From positions 62,139-126,138 of the forward strand of contig NZ_LR733215.1 of the NCBI RefSeq assembly GCF_902506435.1: DNA of 64,000 nt, in the 5' to 3' direction. Every line of letters begins with the position of its first letter. The stretch's first letter is position 1. A program made the position numbers and the translations under genes. The DNA is from Nocardioides sp. AX2bis (GTDB lineage Bacteria; Actinomycetota; Actinomycetes; Propionibacteriales; Nocardioidaceae). A model generated the notes under the pieces. The model saw only the letters and a list, made by a program, of their open reading frames with translations, ran no database searches and was not told where the DNA came from. Positions 1 through 7,347 of this stretch are shown here, piece by piece.

Positions 1-134
1 GGCTGTCCGCGAGCGTCATCTCGGCGGGACGGGGCGTGGTGCTGCTCGACGGCGTCATGGTCGACAAGCCGGTCGTGGACCGCGCCCGCCGGGTCCTCGC
101 CCGCCGAGATGACGCTCGCGGACAGCCGAGATGA
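1..134 (+). CDS. C-terminal end of an HpcH/HpaI aldolase / citrate lyase beta-like protein (partial)
   Basis: Only the last 43 codons are inside the window; the reading frame begins at base 3 and stops with TGA at 132-134. The segment GVVLLDGVMVDKPVVDRARR matches the conserved C-terminus of CitE-like CoA-ester lyases, where a (L/F)DG-MVD-P motif is followed by a helix ending near RRVLAR. Such enzymes cleave or form acyl-CoA esters such as citramalyl-CoA or malyl-CoA. The natural end of the family falls around ARR; here eight more residues (DDARGQPR) are read from the repeat array that starts at 101. The repeat therefore appears to have replaced or displaced the original stop. The substrate cannot be told from this fragment. 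Confidence 0.75.
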   Translation, partial: LSASVISAGRGVVLLDGVMVDKPVVDRARRVLARRDDARGQPR

Positions 135-190
135 CGCTCGCGGACAGCCGAGATGACGCTCGCGGCGCCTCGAGGTGACGGTTGCGGACA
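1..190. repeat. 27-bp inverted repeat plus a four-unit 22-bp tandem array
   Basis: Bases 1-27 are the exact reverse complement of 101-127. The right copy opens a direct tandem array of a 22-bp unit (core GAGATGACGCTCGCGGACA) at 103-124 and 125-146. A third copy at 147-168 diverges over its last three bases, and a degenerate fourth at 169-190 matches about 17 of 22 positions. The array overlaps the stop codon of the upstream lyase gene. A hairpin with a loop of about 73 bases could form. Bases 191-282 after the array show no convincing gene or signal. Confidence 0.85.
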
Positions 191-282
191 CCGTCGTGTC
201 CCGGACGCGACACGACCCGCCGCGAGGAGCTTCGCGACGGGTCGTGAGGCGGCGTCCGGGGGACGCCGGGGTGCGGTGCGGG

Positions 283-429
283 TCAGGCAGCCTGGACGAT
301 CGTGGCGTGCGAGGCCATCTCGACGTGGCCGGCCGGGACCCAGTGCGCGACGGGGCGGGTACGTCCGGACGCATCGGTCTCCAGCGTCCAGCGCATCGTC
401 AACGCCGCGTTCTCGGTGGTTTGGTACAT
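283..429 (-). CDS. Small hypothetical protein, 48 residues
   Basis: A 48-codon frame starts with ATG at 429 and is preceded by a near-perfect Shine-Dalgarno sequence (AGGAGGT, about 5 bases upstream), the strongest in this part of the window. The product begins MYQTTENAALTMRWTLETD and contains WVPAGHVEMASH. It has no membrane segment, signal peptide or cysteine. I do not recognise the family. Upstream lie two direct repeats of TGTTCACCT one helical turn apart, suggesting dedicated regulation. The start site and codon use support a real gene despite its size. Confidence 0.6.
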   Translation of the reverse strand: MYQTTENAALTMRWTLETDASGRTRPVAHWVPAGHVEMASHATIVQAA

Positions 430-440
430 GGGACACCTCC

Positions 441-460
441 TGTTCACCTTCTGTTCACCT
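441..460. promoter_or_regulatory. Tandem TGTTCACCT direct repeats upstream of the 48-residue gene
   Basis: TGTTCACCT occurs at 441-449 and again at 452-460, an 11-bp period that puts both copies on the same DNA face. They lie 12-31 bases upstream of the small gene's ATG. On the minus strand this reads AGGTGAACA twice, just before the AGGAGGT ribosome site. Direct repeats of this spacing suit a regulator binding head to tail, but they could also overlap a core promoter (TACCTT lies just upstream on the minus strand). Confidence 0.4.
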
Positions 461-529
461 AAGGTAGCACGGGCGTCCACCGGACGGGGGCGATCGGCCG
501 GCCCGGCCGGGTGAGGGGACCCGACCGGG

Positions 530-1189
530 CTAGGGCCGGCGACCAGGACGCGGGGACGAGAGCCCGGCCCGCTCGCGCACCAGCGCGGCGAGGACGCGGG
601 GCTCGTCGGCGGCCAGCACCACGCGGGTGACCCCCTGGCGGGCGCCACCGACGACGACGTCGAGCGGCGTCCGCAGGTCGACGTGGAGGGTCGTGACCTT
701 GCCGACCGGCACGATCAGCTCGGCTCGCGCCGGGTCGTCGCCGAGCTGCACCCGCCGTCCCGACTCGTGCGAGCGCTCCCGCACCCCCACGCCCACGACC
801 AGGTCCCACGGCACCACGGCCGCGGCGCTCCGTTCGGCGTTGCGCACGACGAGGCCGGCGTCGGTCACCAGGTGCGGATAGACGTAGTGGCAGCCCGTCA
901 TCCCCAGGCACCACAGCACGCCCCAGATGCCGAGCGCGTCGGCGGCCAGGCGCACGCCCTCCCACGGGATGATCAGGTGCAGTGCGACCAGCTCCACCGC
1001 CGAGACCGCGGTGAAGGCCCACATCGCCAGCGCCACGGTCCCGGAGTACGCCACCGACCCGGCGCCGTCGGGCACCTGCGCGCGGCGCGTGAGGAGGCGG
1101 ACGGCCCCGCAGTACATGCGCCACTCGGTGACCAGGGCCAGCCGGGCCAGCGTCCGGGCCCGGAGGAGGAGCCGCCGCGCACCGCTCAC
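530..1189 (-). CDS. Two-helix membrane protein, MarR-coupled
   Basis: The gene starts with GTG at 1189, overlapping the MarR stop codon as GTGA, so the two are probably translationally coupled. The 219-residue product has a basic N-terminus, two hydrophobic segments at roughly residues 45-75 and 85-108, and a soluble C-terminal half. The two-helix hairpin followed by a beta-rich tail resembles bacterial PH-like membrane proteins, but I see no diagnostic motif. Because it shares a transcript with a MarR repressor it may be the regulator's target. No specific function is assigned. Confidence 0.75.
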   Translation of the reverse strand: MSGARRLLLRARTLARLALVTEWRMYCGAVRLLTRRAQVPDGAGSVAYSGTVALAMWAFTAVSAVELVALHLIIPWEGVRLAADALGIWGVLWCLGMTGCHYVYPHLVTDAGLVVRNAERSAAAVVPWDLVVGVGVRERSHESGRRVQLGDDPARAELIVPVGKVTTLHVDLRTPLDVVVGGARQGVTRVVLAADEPRVLAALVRERAGLSSPRPGRRP

Positions 1190-1626
1190 GACCCCTCCTC
1201 CGCCACGAGCACCTGCAACCGCGCCGCGACGTCGGCGAGTGCGGCGTGCGTCGCGGCGTACGCCCCGTCGTCGAGGTCGCCGAAGAGCTGGTCGGCCAGG
1301 CGCTCGTGACCGGCGACCAGGGCGGCGACCAGGTCGGCGCCGGCCGGGGTGGGGGTCACGTGCACCGCTCGCCGGTCGGTCGGGTGCGGTCGTCGTTCGA
1401 CCAGACCTGATCCGACCAGGGCGTCGACGACGCTGGTGACGGAGCGCGGCGCGAGCCCGGTCTCGACGGCGAGCTGCTGCTGCGTCGCCGGACCGGTGGT
1501 GCCGACCAGCCAGAGCACGTGGCTGCGGGTCTCGGTCAACCCCATCGCGGCAAGGCCGCGCCGCATGTCCTCGCCGAGCAGCACGGTGATCAGCAGGACG
1601 AGGTCGAGGGCGGGGGTGCGGGCCAT
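1186..1626 (-). CDS. MarR-family transcriptional regulator
   Basis: This 146-residue winged-helix protein has the MarR layout. An N-terminal dimerisation helix is followed by the recognition region (TQQQLAVETGLAPRSVTSVV) and a beta wing with the hallmark DRR (HPTDRRAVHVTPT, near residues 80-95). C-terminal dimerisation helices follow. Such proteins are usually repressors released by small phenolic or hydrophobic ligands. It is divergent from the phosphotransferase at 1693 and overlaps the downstream membrane gene by four bases. A perfect 7-3-7 palindrome lies in the 66-bp divergent space and is the likely operator for both directions. Confidence 0.88.
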   Translation of the reverse strand: MARTPALDLVLLITVLLGEDMRRGLAAMGLTETRSHVLWLVGTTGPATQQQLAVETGLAPRSVTSVVDALVGSGLVERRPHPTDRRAVHVTPTPAGADLVAALVAGHERLADQLFGDLDDGAYAATHAALADVAARLQVLVAEEGS

Positions 1627-1644
1627 TCCATGAGGCTACCTCAT

Positions 1645-1661
1645 CGTGAGTGTGACTCACG
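1645..1661. promoter_or_regulatory. Perfect palindrome between marR and the phosphotransferase gene
   Basis: CGTGAGT-GTG-ACTCACG is a perfect inverted repeat with 7-base arms and a 3-base centre. It sits 19 bases from the MarR start and 32 bases from the phosphotransferase start. MarR dimers typically bind 16-20 bp palindromes next to their own gene, so autoregulation is a reasonable inference. Confidence 0.6.
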
Positions 1662-1692
1662 GATAGGTCACGACGTCACCTACGGTCCTCCC

Positions 1693-2544
1693 ATGACCAC
1701 CGAGGACGCCCTGGCCTGGGTCGAGCGCACGGTCGGGCCGGCCCGGGTCGTCGGGGAGCTCCTCGGCGGTTGGACGTCCACCATGCTCGCGCTCGAGACC
1801 GCCGCGGGCGAGGGCCTGGTGCTGCGGCTGATGACGCGCGAGCCGTGGCGCACCCACGGTGCGGCACTCACCACGCGGGAGAGCGAGGTGCAGCGGATGC
1901 TGGCCGACACCCCGGTGGCCGCGCCGCGCTCGGTCGCCCTCGACGCCGACGGCTCGTCCTGCGGGCACCCCGCCCACCTGATGACGCGGCTGCCCGGGTC
2001 CGTGCACACCGACCGGCCGTCGGCCGCGGACCTGCGGAGCATGGTCGCCGTGCTGGTGGGGATCCACGAGGTCGTGCCGACGATCGAGGTGCGGACGTAC
2101 CAGTCCTGGGCCTTCGAGGCGAAGTACGTCGTGCCGCCGTGGTCGACCGACGACGGTCTGTGGGAGGCCGCGTTCGACCTGCTGCGGACGCCGCCTCCGG
2201 CGTACGAACCGACCTTCCTGCACCGTGACTTCCAGCCCCGCAACCTGCTGTGGTCGGGCGGTCGGGTCAGTGGCGTCGTCGACTGGGTGGAGACCTCGAC
2301 CGGGCCGGCCTGGCTCGACGTCGCCCACGCCGCGAGCAACCTCGCGGTCGCGCACGACGCCGAGGTGGCCGAGACGTTCGCGCAGGAGTACGCGGGGCGC
2401 ACCGGCCGCGAGCGGCAGCCGTACCTCGAGGTGATGGACCTCGTCGGCTTCCTCCCGCCGCCGGGAAGGCCCGGCTTCCTGACGCTGCCGCAGGAGCACG
2501 CGGGAGCGGAGGCGTGGCTGCGCCTGGCGCTGGGGAGGCTCTGA
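1693..2544 (+). CDS. Aminoglycoside phosphotransferase-family kinase (APH/choline kinase fold)
   Basis: This 283-residue protein shows the APH fold. The catalytic loop FLHRDFQPRNLLW carries the catalytic Asp and metal-binding Asn (about residues 177-189). The second metal-binding Asp follows in GVVDWVETSTGPAWLDVAH. Family members transfer ATP phosphate to a hydroxyl on aminoglycosides, macrolides, choline or other small metabolites; the acceptor here cannot be read from sequence. ATG at 1693 is chosen because the longer in-frame extension would run into the MarR gene and its operator. It may be co-regulated by the divergent MarR. A resistance function is only one possibility. Confidence 0.85.
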   Translation: MTTEDALAWVERTVGPARVVGELLGGWTSTMLALETAAGEGLVLRLMTREPWRTHGAALTTRESEVQRMLADTPVAAPRSVALDADGSSCGHPAHLMTRLPGSVHTDRPSAADLRSMVAVLVGIHEVVPTIEVRTYQSWAFEAKYVVPPWSTDDGLWEAAFDLLRTPPPAYEPTFLHRDFQPRNLLWSGGRVSGVVDWVETSTGPAWLDVAHAASNLAVAHDAEVAETFAQEYAGRTGRERQPYLEVMDLVGFLPPPGRPGFLTLPQEHAGAEAWLRLALGRL

Positions 2545-2617
2545 GGCCTGGCGCCCGGCCCGCGCGTGCGATATCCAGGAGGTCGGCAGCCGCCCACCGG
2601 CCGGACGAGGAGACCGC

Positions 2618-3355
2618 ATGCCGCCCGAGACACCGTCCTTCGTCGACCGCGACCTGAGCGGCGCTCGCTTCGTCCGGGTCGACCTGTCCGGTGCGCGGAT
2701 GCGCGCCGTCGACCTGCAGGGCGCCGACCTCGACGCCCCGTGGCTGGGCGAGGAGGGGGGCTCCCTGCTCGTCAACGGGGTCGACGTGGCGCCGCTGGTC
2801 GAGGTCGCGCTCAACGAGCGGTTCCCGGGTCGGGAGCTGCGGCGCGCCGCCGACCCCGAGGGGCTGCGTACGGCGTGGGCCGCCCTGGAGCGCGCCTGGC
2901 AGGCGACGCTCGTGCGCGCCGAGGCGATGGGGCCCGGTGCGGTCGACGTCCCCGTCGCCGGCGAGTGGTCCTTCGCCCAGACCCTGCGGCACCTCGTCAT
3001 GGCGACCGACACCTGGCTGGGCCGCGCCGTGCTGCAGCTCGACGAGCCGTACGACCCGCGGGGCGTCCCGCACGCGGAGTACGCGACGGACGGGCACGAC
3101 CCGGCGGTCTTCAGCGCGTCCGACCCGCCCTGGGACGAGGTGCTCGACCTGCGCGCGGGCCGGGTCGCGATGGTCCGAGACTTCTTGCGCGACGTCACAC
3201 CGGCCGTGCTGGACGAGCCGCGCCGCAACCCGTGGGCGCCCGAGCACGCGGGGACCGTCCGCTCCTGCCTGCACGTGATCCTCAACGAGGAGTGGGAGCA
3301 CCTCCGGTACGCCGTGCGCGACCTGGACGTGGTCGCGGCGGGAGGTCCGTCGTAG
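2618..3355 (+). CDS. Pentapeptide-repeat / DinB-like fusion protein
   Basis: The 245-residue product joins two parts. Residues about 10-45 contain pentapeptide-repeat units (DLSGARFVRVDLSGARMRAV, then DLQGADLD). From about residue 85 there is a DinB/mycothiol-transferase-like four-helix domain with RHLVMATDTWLGRAV and a C-terminal HVILNEEWEHLRYAVRDL. Histidines in the helix 2 (RHLVMA) and final-helix (EEWEHLRYA) positions suit the metal site of DinB proteins. Relatives act as thiol-dependent, metal-dependent transferases. A GAGGAG ribosome site lies 7 bases before ATG 2618. The gene stands alone between the phosphotransferase and the lipase. Confidence 0.8.
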   Translation: MPPETPSFVDRDLSGARFVRVDLSGARMRAVDLQGADLDAPWLGEEGGSLLVNGVDVAPLVEVALNERFPGRELRRAADPEGLRTAWAALERAWQATLVRAEAMGPGAVDVPVAGEWSFAQTLRHLVMATDTWLGRAVLQLDEPYDPRGVPHAEYATDGHDPAVFSASDPPWDEVLDLRAGRVAMVRDFLRDVTPAVLDEPRRNPWAPEHAGTVRSCLHVILNEEWEHLRYAVRDLDVVAAGGPS

Positions 3356-3395
3356 ACGGACAGGGGGTGCGCGGGCTCACGCCCGGCACCATGAT

Positions 3396-4247
3396 GTGAC
3401 CGTGACCACGCTGCGCCGCCACCTCGCCGCCCTCCTCTGCACGGTCGTGGCCGCTGGCCTCGGCGCGGCAGTGCCCGCCACCGCCGCCGGCGCGGCGCCG
3501 TACGCCGGTCCCGTCCCCGCGGCGGACGTCTCGCCGCCGGGGGCCAACGACTTCGGCTGCCGGCCGGACCGCCGGCACCCGCAACCGGTCGTGCTGGTCA
3601 ACGGCACGTTCGAGACGATGGAGAAGAACTGGGTGACGATGTCGCCGTACCTGGCCGACCGCGGCTACTGCGTCTTCGCCTTCAACTACGGCAACCGCGC
3701 GACCGGCCCGATCGGGAAGTCCGCCCGCGAGCTGAAGCGCTTCGTGCGCACCGTCCGGCAGGCCACGGACGCCCGCCGGGTGGACCTCGTCGGTCACAGC
3801 CAGGGCGGGATGATGCCGCGCTTCTACCTGAGGTTCCTCGACGGTGCCGCCAAGGTCGACGACCTCGTCGGCATCGCCCCGTCGAACCACGGGACCGAGA
3901 TGGCGACCGAGGTCGAGGGGGACTCTCCCTGCCCCGCCTGCGAGCAGCAGGCCGCCGGCTCACGCTTCCTGACCCGGCTCAACCGCGGCGGCGACACCGT
4001 CCCGGGCCCGGACTACACCGTGATCTCCACGAAGCTCGACGAGGTCGTCACGCCGTACCAGTCCCAGTTCCTCGACGGTCCGCGCCGCCGGGTGACCAAC
4101 ACCCTGCTGCAGGACGTCTGCCCGACGGTCCTCATCGAGCACGACCAGGCGCCCAACGACCCGGTCACCCAGCAGATCGTGCTGGACGCGCTGCGCGCCG
4201 ACGGCCCGGCCCGCGAGCGGTTCCAGCCGGAGTGCCTCCCGGTCTGA
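3396..4247 (+). CDS. Secreted triacylglycerol lipase-like alpha/beta hydrolase
   Basis: A 283-residue secreted hydrolase. An N-terminal signal peptide (basic start, hydrophobic core, ATAAGA near residue 30) is followed by an alpha/beta-hydrolase domain with an oxyanion-side VVLVNGTFETM, the nucleophile elbow GHSQGG (Ser about residue 135), an acid in ISTKLDEVVTP and a catalytic His in VLIEHDQAPND. Cysteine pairs (DSPCPAC, QDVCP and others) suggest disulfides. It resembles actinobacterial extracellular lipases that hydrolyse esters of long-chain acids. The start is uncertain: GTG at 3396 or at 3402, with no strong ribosome site, so a leaderless mRNA is possible. A long hairpin follows 12 bases after the stop. 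Confidence 0.88.
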   Translation: MTVTTLRRHLAALLCTVVAAGLGAAVPATAAGAAPYAGPVPAADVSPPGANDFGCRPDRRHPQPVVLVNGTFETMEKNWVTMSPYLADRGYCVFAFNYGNRATGPIGKSARELKRFVRTVRQATDARRVDLVGHSQGGMMPRFYLRFLDGAAKVDDLVGIAPSNHGTEMATEVEGDSPCPACEQQAAGSRFLTRLNRGGDTVPGPDYTVISTKLDEVVTPYQSQFLDGPRRRVTNTLLQDVCPTVLIEHDQAPNDPVTQQIVLDALRADGPARERFQPECLPV

Positions 4248-4259
4248 GTGGCGCTTCAG

Positions 4260-4306
4260 CAGTGCAGCGGATCGGTACCGGATACGCGTACCGATCCACT
4301 GCACTG
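4260..4306. terminator. Long hairpin after the lipase gene, copy 1 of a related pair
   Basis: Two 19-base arms (4260-4278 and 4288-4306) pair with one mismatch around the loop CGGATACGC. The inner part (CAGCGGATCGGTAC, loop, GTACCGATCC) recurs almost unchanged at 5361-5399 with the identical 9-base loop. There is no U-tract, so this is either a factor-dependent or structure-only terminator, or a mobile hairpin. Confidence 0.6.
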
Positions 4307-4380
4307 TCGCCTCGTGCGCGTCATCCACAGGCCGGCCGAAGGCGCTGGTCACGGCGGTGTCTTCGCAGGAGGCTCGTGGG

Positions 4381-5358
4381 GTGGACCCGCCTCCCTACCC
4401 CGTTCGCGCGCTGCTGGTGCGCCAGGACGGTGTGGTCGCCCGCTGGCAGGCCCTCGGGTCGGGGCTCGAGAAGCGCGACGTACGTCGCATGCTCCACCGT
4501 CATGACTGGGTCTGCCTCCTGCCCGGGGTCTACGTCGACCACACCGGCACGCCGACCTGGCATCAGCGCGCCTGGGCCGCGGTGCTCGCGACCTGGCCCG
4601 CGGCGCTGCACGGCGAGTCGGCGCTGCGCGCGTACGACGGTCCCCTTCCCGGGCGGCGTCCGTCGGAAGCGACCGTCGTGCGCGTCGCGATCGACCGGAC
4701 CCGGTCCCGGCCGGCACCCCTGCCCGGGGTCCAGGTGCACCAGGTGGCGCGGTTCGAGGAGTCGGTGCTGTGGAACCTGGGGCCACCGCGCCAGCGGTAC
4801 GCCGACGCGGTGCTCGACGCGGCCCTGTCGGCAGGGTGCGAGCTGGACCGGGTCGCCGTGCTGGCCCGTGGCTGCGGGACGCGGGGGACCACGGCCCAGC
4901 AGCTGACGACCGCGCTGGCTCGCCGACCCCGGGCGCCACACCGCCGGTGGACCGAGCGGGTGCTGCGCGACCTCGCCGAAGGCACCTGCTCCGTCCTCGA
5001 GCACGGCTACCTGACCAGGGTCGAACGCCCGCACGGCCTGCCCCGCGCGGTCCGTCAGCAGCGAGAACGGTCCGTCAGCGGGATCGTCTACCGCGACGCG
5101 ACCTACGCCACGGCCGTCGTCGAGCTCGACGGACGGCTGTTCCACGACGGACACGACGCGCGCGACCGGGACCTGGAGCGCGACCTCGACGTCGCCGCCT
5201 CCGGTCGGACGACGGTGCGCCTGGGCTGGGGCCAGGTCCTCGAGCGTCCCTGCACCACGGCGGTGAAGGTGGCGGCGTTCCTTCGACACCACGGGATCGC
5301 CGTCGAGGCCCGCCCGTGCGGCGACGGCTGCGCGGTGGGCGGCACGGTCGCTGCGTGA
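4381..5358 (+). CDS. AbiEi-like antitoxin-domain / DUF559-type protein
   Basis: The 325-residue product belongs to the large actinobacterial family annotated as AbiEi antitoxin-domain or DUF559 proteins. It has an N-terminal winged-helix-like part that places a basic loop before LLPGVYVDHTG, and a C-terminal endonuclease-like fold with VVELDGRLFHDGHDARDRD, where the Asp after VVEL and the HD-rich stretch fit a Vsr/DUF559 nuclease core. GTG 4381 is chosen because AGGAGG lies 8 bases upstream. No cognate AbiEii toxin gene is nearby, so a toxin-antitoxin role is not supported. A second member lies at 33,100. Matching hairpins border the gene on both sides. Confidence 0.72.
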   Translation: MDPPPYPVRALLVRQDGVVARWQALGSGLEKRDVRRMLHRHDWVCLLPGVYVDHTGTPTWHQRAWAAVLATWPAALHGESALRAYDGPLPGRRPSEATVVRVAIDRTRSRPAPLPGVQVHQVARFEESVLWNLGPPRQRYADAVLDAALSAGCELDRVAVLARGCGTRGTTAQQLTTALARRPRAPHRRWTERVLRDLAEGTCSVLEHGYLTRVERPHGLPRAVRQQRERSVSGIVYRDATYATAVVELDGRLFHDGHDARDRDLERDLDVAASGRTTVRLGWGQVLERPCTTAVKVAAFLRHHGIAVEARPCGDGCAVGGTVAA

Positions 5359-5360
5359 CT

Positions 5361-5399
5361 GCAGCGGATCGGTGCCGGATACGCGTACCGATCCGCTGC
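5361..5399. terminator. Hairpin after the AbiEi-like gene, copy 2 of the pair
   Basis: Arms at 5361-5375 and 5385-5399 pair over 15 bases with one mismatch that leaves a G-U pair in RNA. The loop CGGATACGC equals that of the hairpin at 4260-4306. It starts two bases after the stop codon. There is no U-tract. Confidence 0.6.
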
Positions 5400-5496
5400 T
5401 GTGGCCGGGATCCGAAGGTCCCGCACCACTCGCGTGACGCAGGTCGCACAGCTCCCCGAAAAGACGCCGGGGCCTCCGAGCGACTATCGTCGACGG

Positions 5497-7254
5497 GTGA
5501 GTGAGCAGAGCGCAGACGTCGCGGAGACCCAGACCACGACCTTCGCCGACCTCGGTCTCGGCGAGGCAACCCTCGCCGCGGTCGCCGATGTCGGCTACGA
5601 GATCCCGTCGACCATCCAGGCGCGCACCATCCCGCCGCTGCTCGAGGGGCGCGACCTCGTCGGGCTCGCGCAGACCGGCACGGGCAAGACGGCCGCCTTC
5701 GCGCTGCCGATCCTGGACCGCCTCGACGTCAAGCAGAAGACCCCCCAGGCGCTGGTCCTGGCCCCGACCCGCGAGCTCGCGATCCAGGTCTGCGAGGCGT
5801 TCGAGAAGTACGCCTCACGCCTCAAGGGCGTCCGCGTGCTGCCGGTCTACGGCGGTCAGGCGTACGGCGTGCAGCTCTCGGCGCTGCGCCGCGGCGTCCA
5901 CGTGGTCGTCGGCACCCCCGGCCGGATCATGGACCACCTCCAGAAGGGCACGCTCGACCTCTCCGAGCTGCGGTTCCTGGTCCTCGACGAGGCCGACGAG
6001 ATGCTCAACATGGGCTTCGCCGAGGACGTCGAGACGATCCTGGCCGACACCCCCGACACCAAGCAGGTCGCGCTGTTCTCCGCGACGATGCCGCGCCAGA
6101 TCCGCACGCTGTCGAGCAAGTACCTCACCGACCCCGTCGAGATCACGGTCAAGAACAAGACGACCACCTCGGCGAACACCACCCAGCGCTACCTGATCTG
6201 CAGCTACCCGCAGAAGGTCGACGCCCTCACGCGCATCCTCGAGGTCGAGAACTTCGAGGGGATGATCGTCTTCGTCCGCACCAAGAACGAGACCGAGTCG
6301 CTGGCCGAGAAGCTGCGGGCCCGCGGCTTCTCCGCGATGGCCATCAACGGCGACGTCGCCCAGGTGCAGCGCGAGCGCACGGTCAACCAGCTGAAGTCGG
6401 GCAAGCTCGACATCCTGGTGGCCACCGACGTCGCCGCCCGCGGCCTCGACGTCGAGCGGATCAGCCACGTCGTCAACTACGACATCCCCACCGACACCGA
6501 GTCGTACGTCCACCGGATCGGCCGCACCGGCCGGGCCGGGCGCAGCGGCGTCGCGATCTCCTTCGTCACCCCGCGCGAGCGCTACCTGCTCAAGCACATC
6601 GAGAAGGCCACCCGCCAGCCGCTCACGCAGATGAGCCTGCCGTCGGTCGAGGACGTCAACACCACGCGCCTGAACCGCTTCGACGAGCAGATCACCGAGG
6701 CGCTGAGCTCCTCGGACCTGCCGTTCTTCCGCGACGTGGTCGCCCACTACGTCCGCAACCACGACGTGCCCGAGGCCGACGTGGCCGCCGCGCTGGCCAT
6801 CGCCGCGCAGGGGGGCACGCCGCTGCTGCTCGACCCCGACGCCGTACGCCCGGCGCGCACCGAGCGCGAGCCGCGCACCGACCGTCCGGACCGTGGCGAC
6901 CGCCCGGCCCGCAGCAACGACCGCGGCCCGCGCCGCGAGGGCGGTGCCGCGCTGGCGCAGTACCGGATCTCGGTCGGCAAGCGGCACAAGGTCGAGCCGC
7001 GCCAGATCGTGGGTGCGATCGCCAACGAGGGCGGCCTGCAGCGCAGCGACTTCGGCGCGATCTCGATCCGCCCCGAGTTCTCCCTGCTCGAGCTGCCGGC
7101 CGACCTGCCGCAGTCCACGCTCGACGCCCTCGCCGCCACGCGGATCAGCGGCAAGCTGATCGAGCTGCAGCGCGACAAGGGTCCGGCGATGAACCGTGGC
7201 GGTGGCGCGCCGGCCCGCGGCGGCAAGCCGCCGTACCGCGGCAACCGCGACTGA
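5497..7254 (+). CDS. DEAD-box RNA helicase, DeaD/CsdA type
   Basis: A 585-residue ATP-dependent RNA helicase. Motifs appear in order: Q motif region (IPSTIQARTIPPLLEG), Walker A AQTGTGKT (Lys about 64), PTRELA, TPGRI, DEAD (about 164-167), SAT, and the second RecA domain with ARGLDV and HRIGRTGRAGR. After the core come an Arg/Asp-rich linker and a C-terminal DbpA-like RNA-binding domain (YRISVGKRHKVEPRQIVGAI). Such helicases unwind structured RNA in ribosome assembly, mRNA decay and cold response. GTG 5497 gives the usual N-terminus; the open frame continues upstream to 5401 without family similarity. A perfect bidirectional hairpin follows. A second helicase lies at 63,151. Confidence 0.95.
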   Translation: MSEQSADVAETQTTTFADLGLGEATLAAVADVGYEIPSTIQARTIPPLLEGRDLVGLAQTGTGKTAAFALPILDRLDVKQKTPQALVLAPTRELAIQVCEAFEKYASRLKGVRVLPVYGGQAYGVQLSALRRGVHVVVGTPGRIMDHLQKGTLDLSELRFLVLDEADEMLNMGFAEDVETILADTPDTKQVALFSATMPRQIRTLSSKYLTDPVEITVKNKTTTSANTTQRYLICSYPQKVDALTRILEVENFEGMIVFVRTKNETESLAEKLRARGFSAMAINGDVAQVQRERTVNQLKSGKLDILVATDVAARGLDVERISHVVNYDIPTDTESYVHRIGRTGRAGRSGVAISFVTPRERYLLKHIEKATRQPLTQMSLPSVEDVNTTRLNRFDEQITEALSSSDLPFFRDVVAHYVRNHDVPEADVAAALAIAAQGGTPLLLDPDAVRPARTEREPRTDRPDRGDRPARSNDRGPRREGGAALAQYRISVGKRHKVEPRQIVGAIANEGGLQRSDFGAISIRPEFSLLELPADLPQSTLDALAATRISGKLIELQRDKGPAMNRGGGAPARGGKPPYRGNRD

Positions 7255-7293
7255 CCCGCCCGGCCCTCCCGGTGACCGGGACGGCCCGGACAT

Positions 7294-7330
7294 GACGAGA
7301 CCCGCCACGCATCGCGTGGCGGGTCTCGTC
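7294..7330. terminator. Bidirectional hairpin between the helicase and dps
   Basis: A perfect 17-bp stem (7294-7310 with 7314-7330) closes on the triloop ATC. The genes on either side converge on it, so it can end transcripts from both directions. No clear U-tract follows on either strand. Confidence 0.75.
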
Positions 7331-7347
7331 GTACGAGGGGGTGCGAG

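Noticed and set aside
4381..5358. AbiE-type toxin-antitoxin system
   Set aside because: Only the AbiEi-like domain is present; no AbiEii nucleotidyltransferase toxin lies on either side. The same is true at 33,100.
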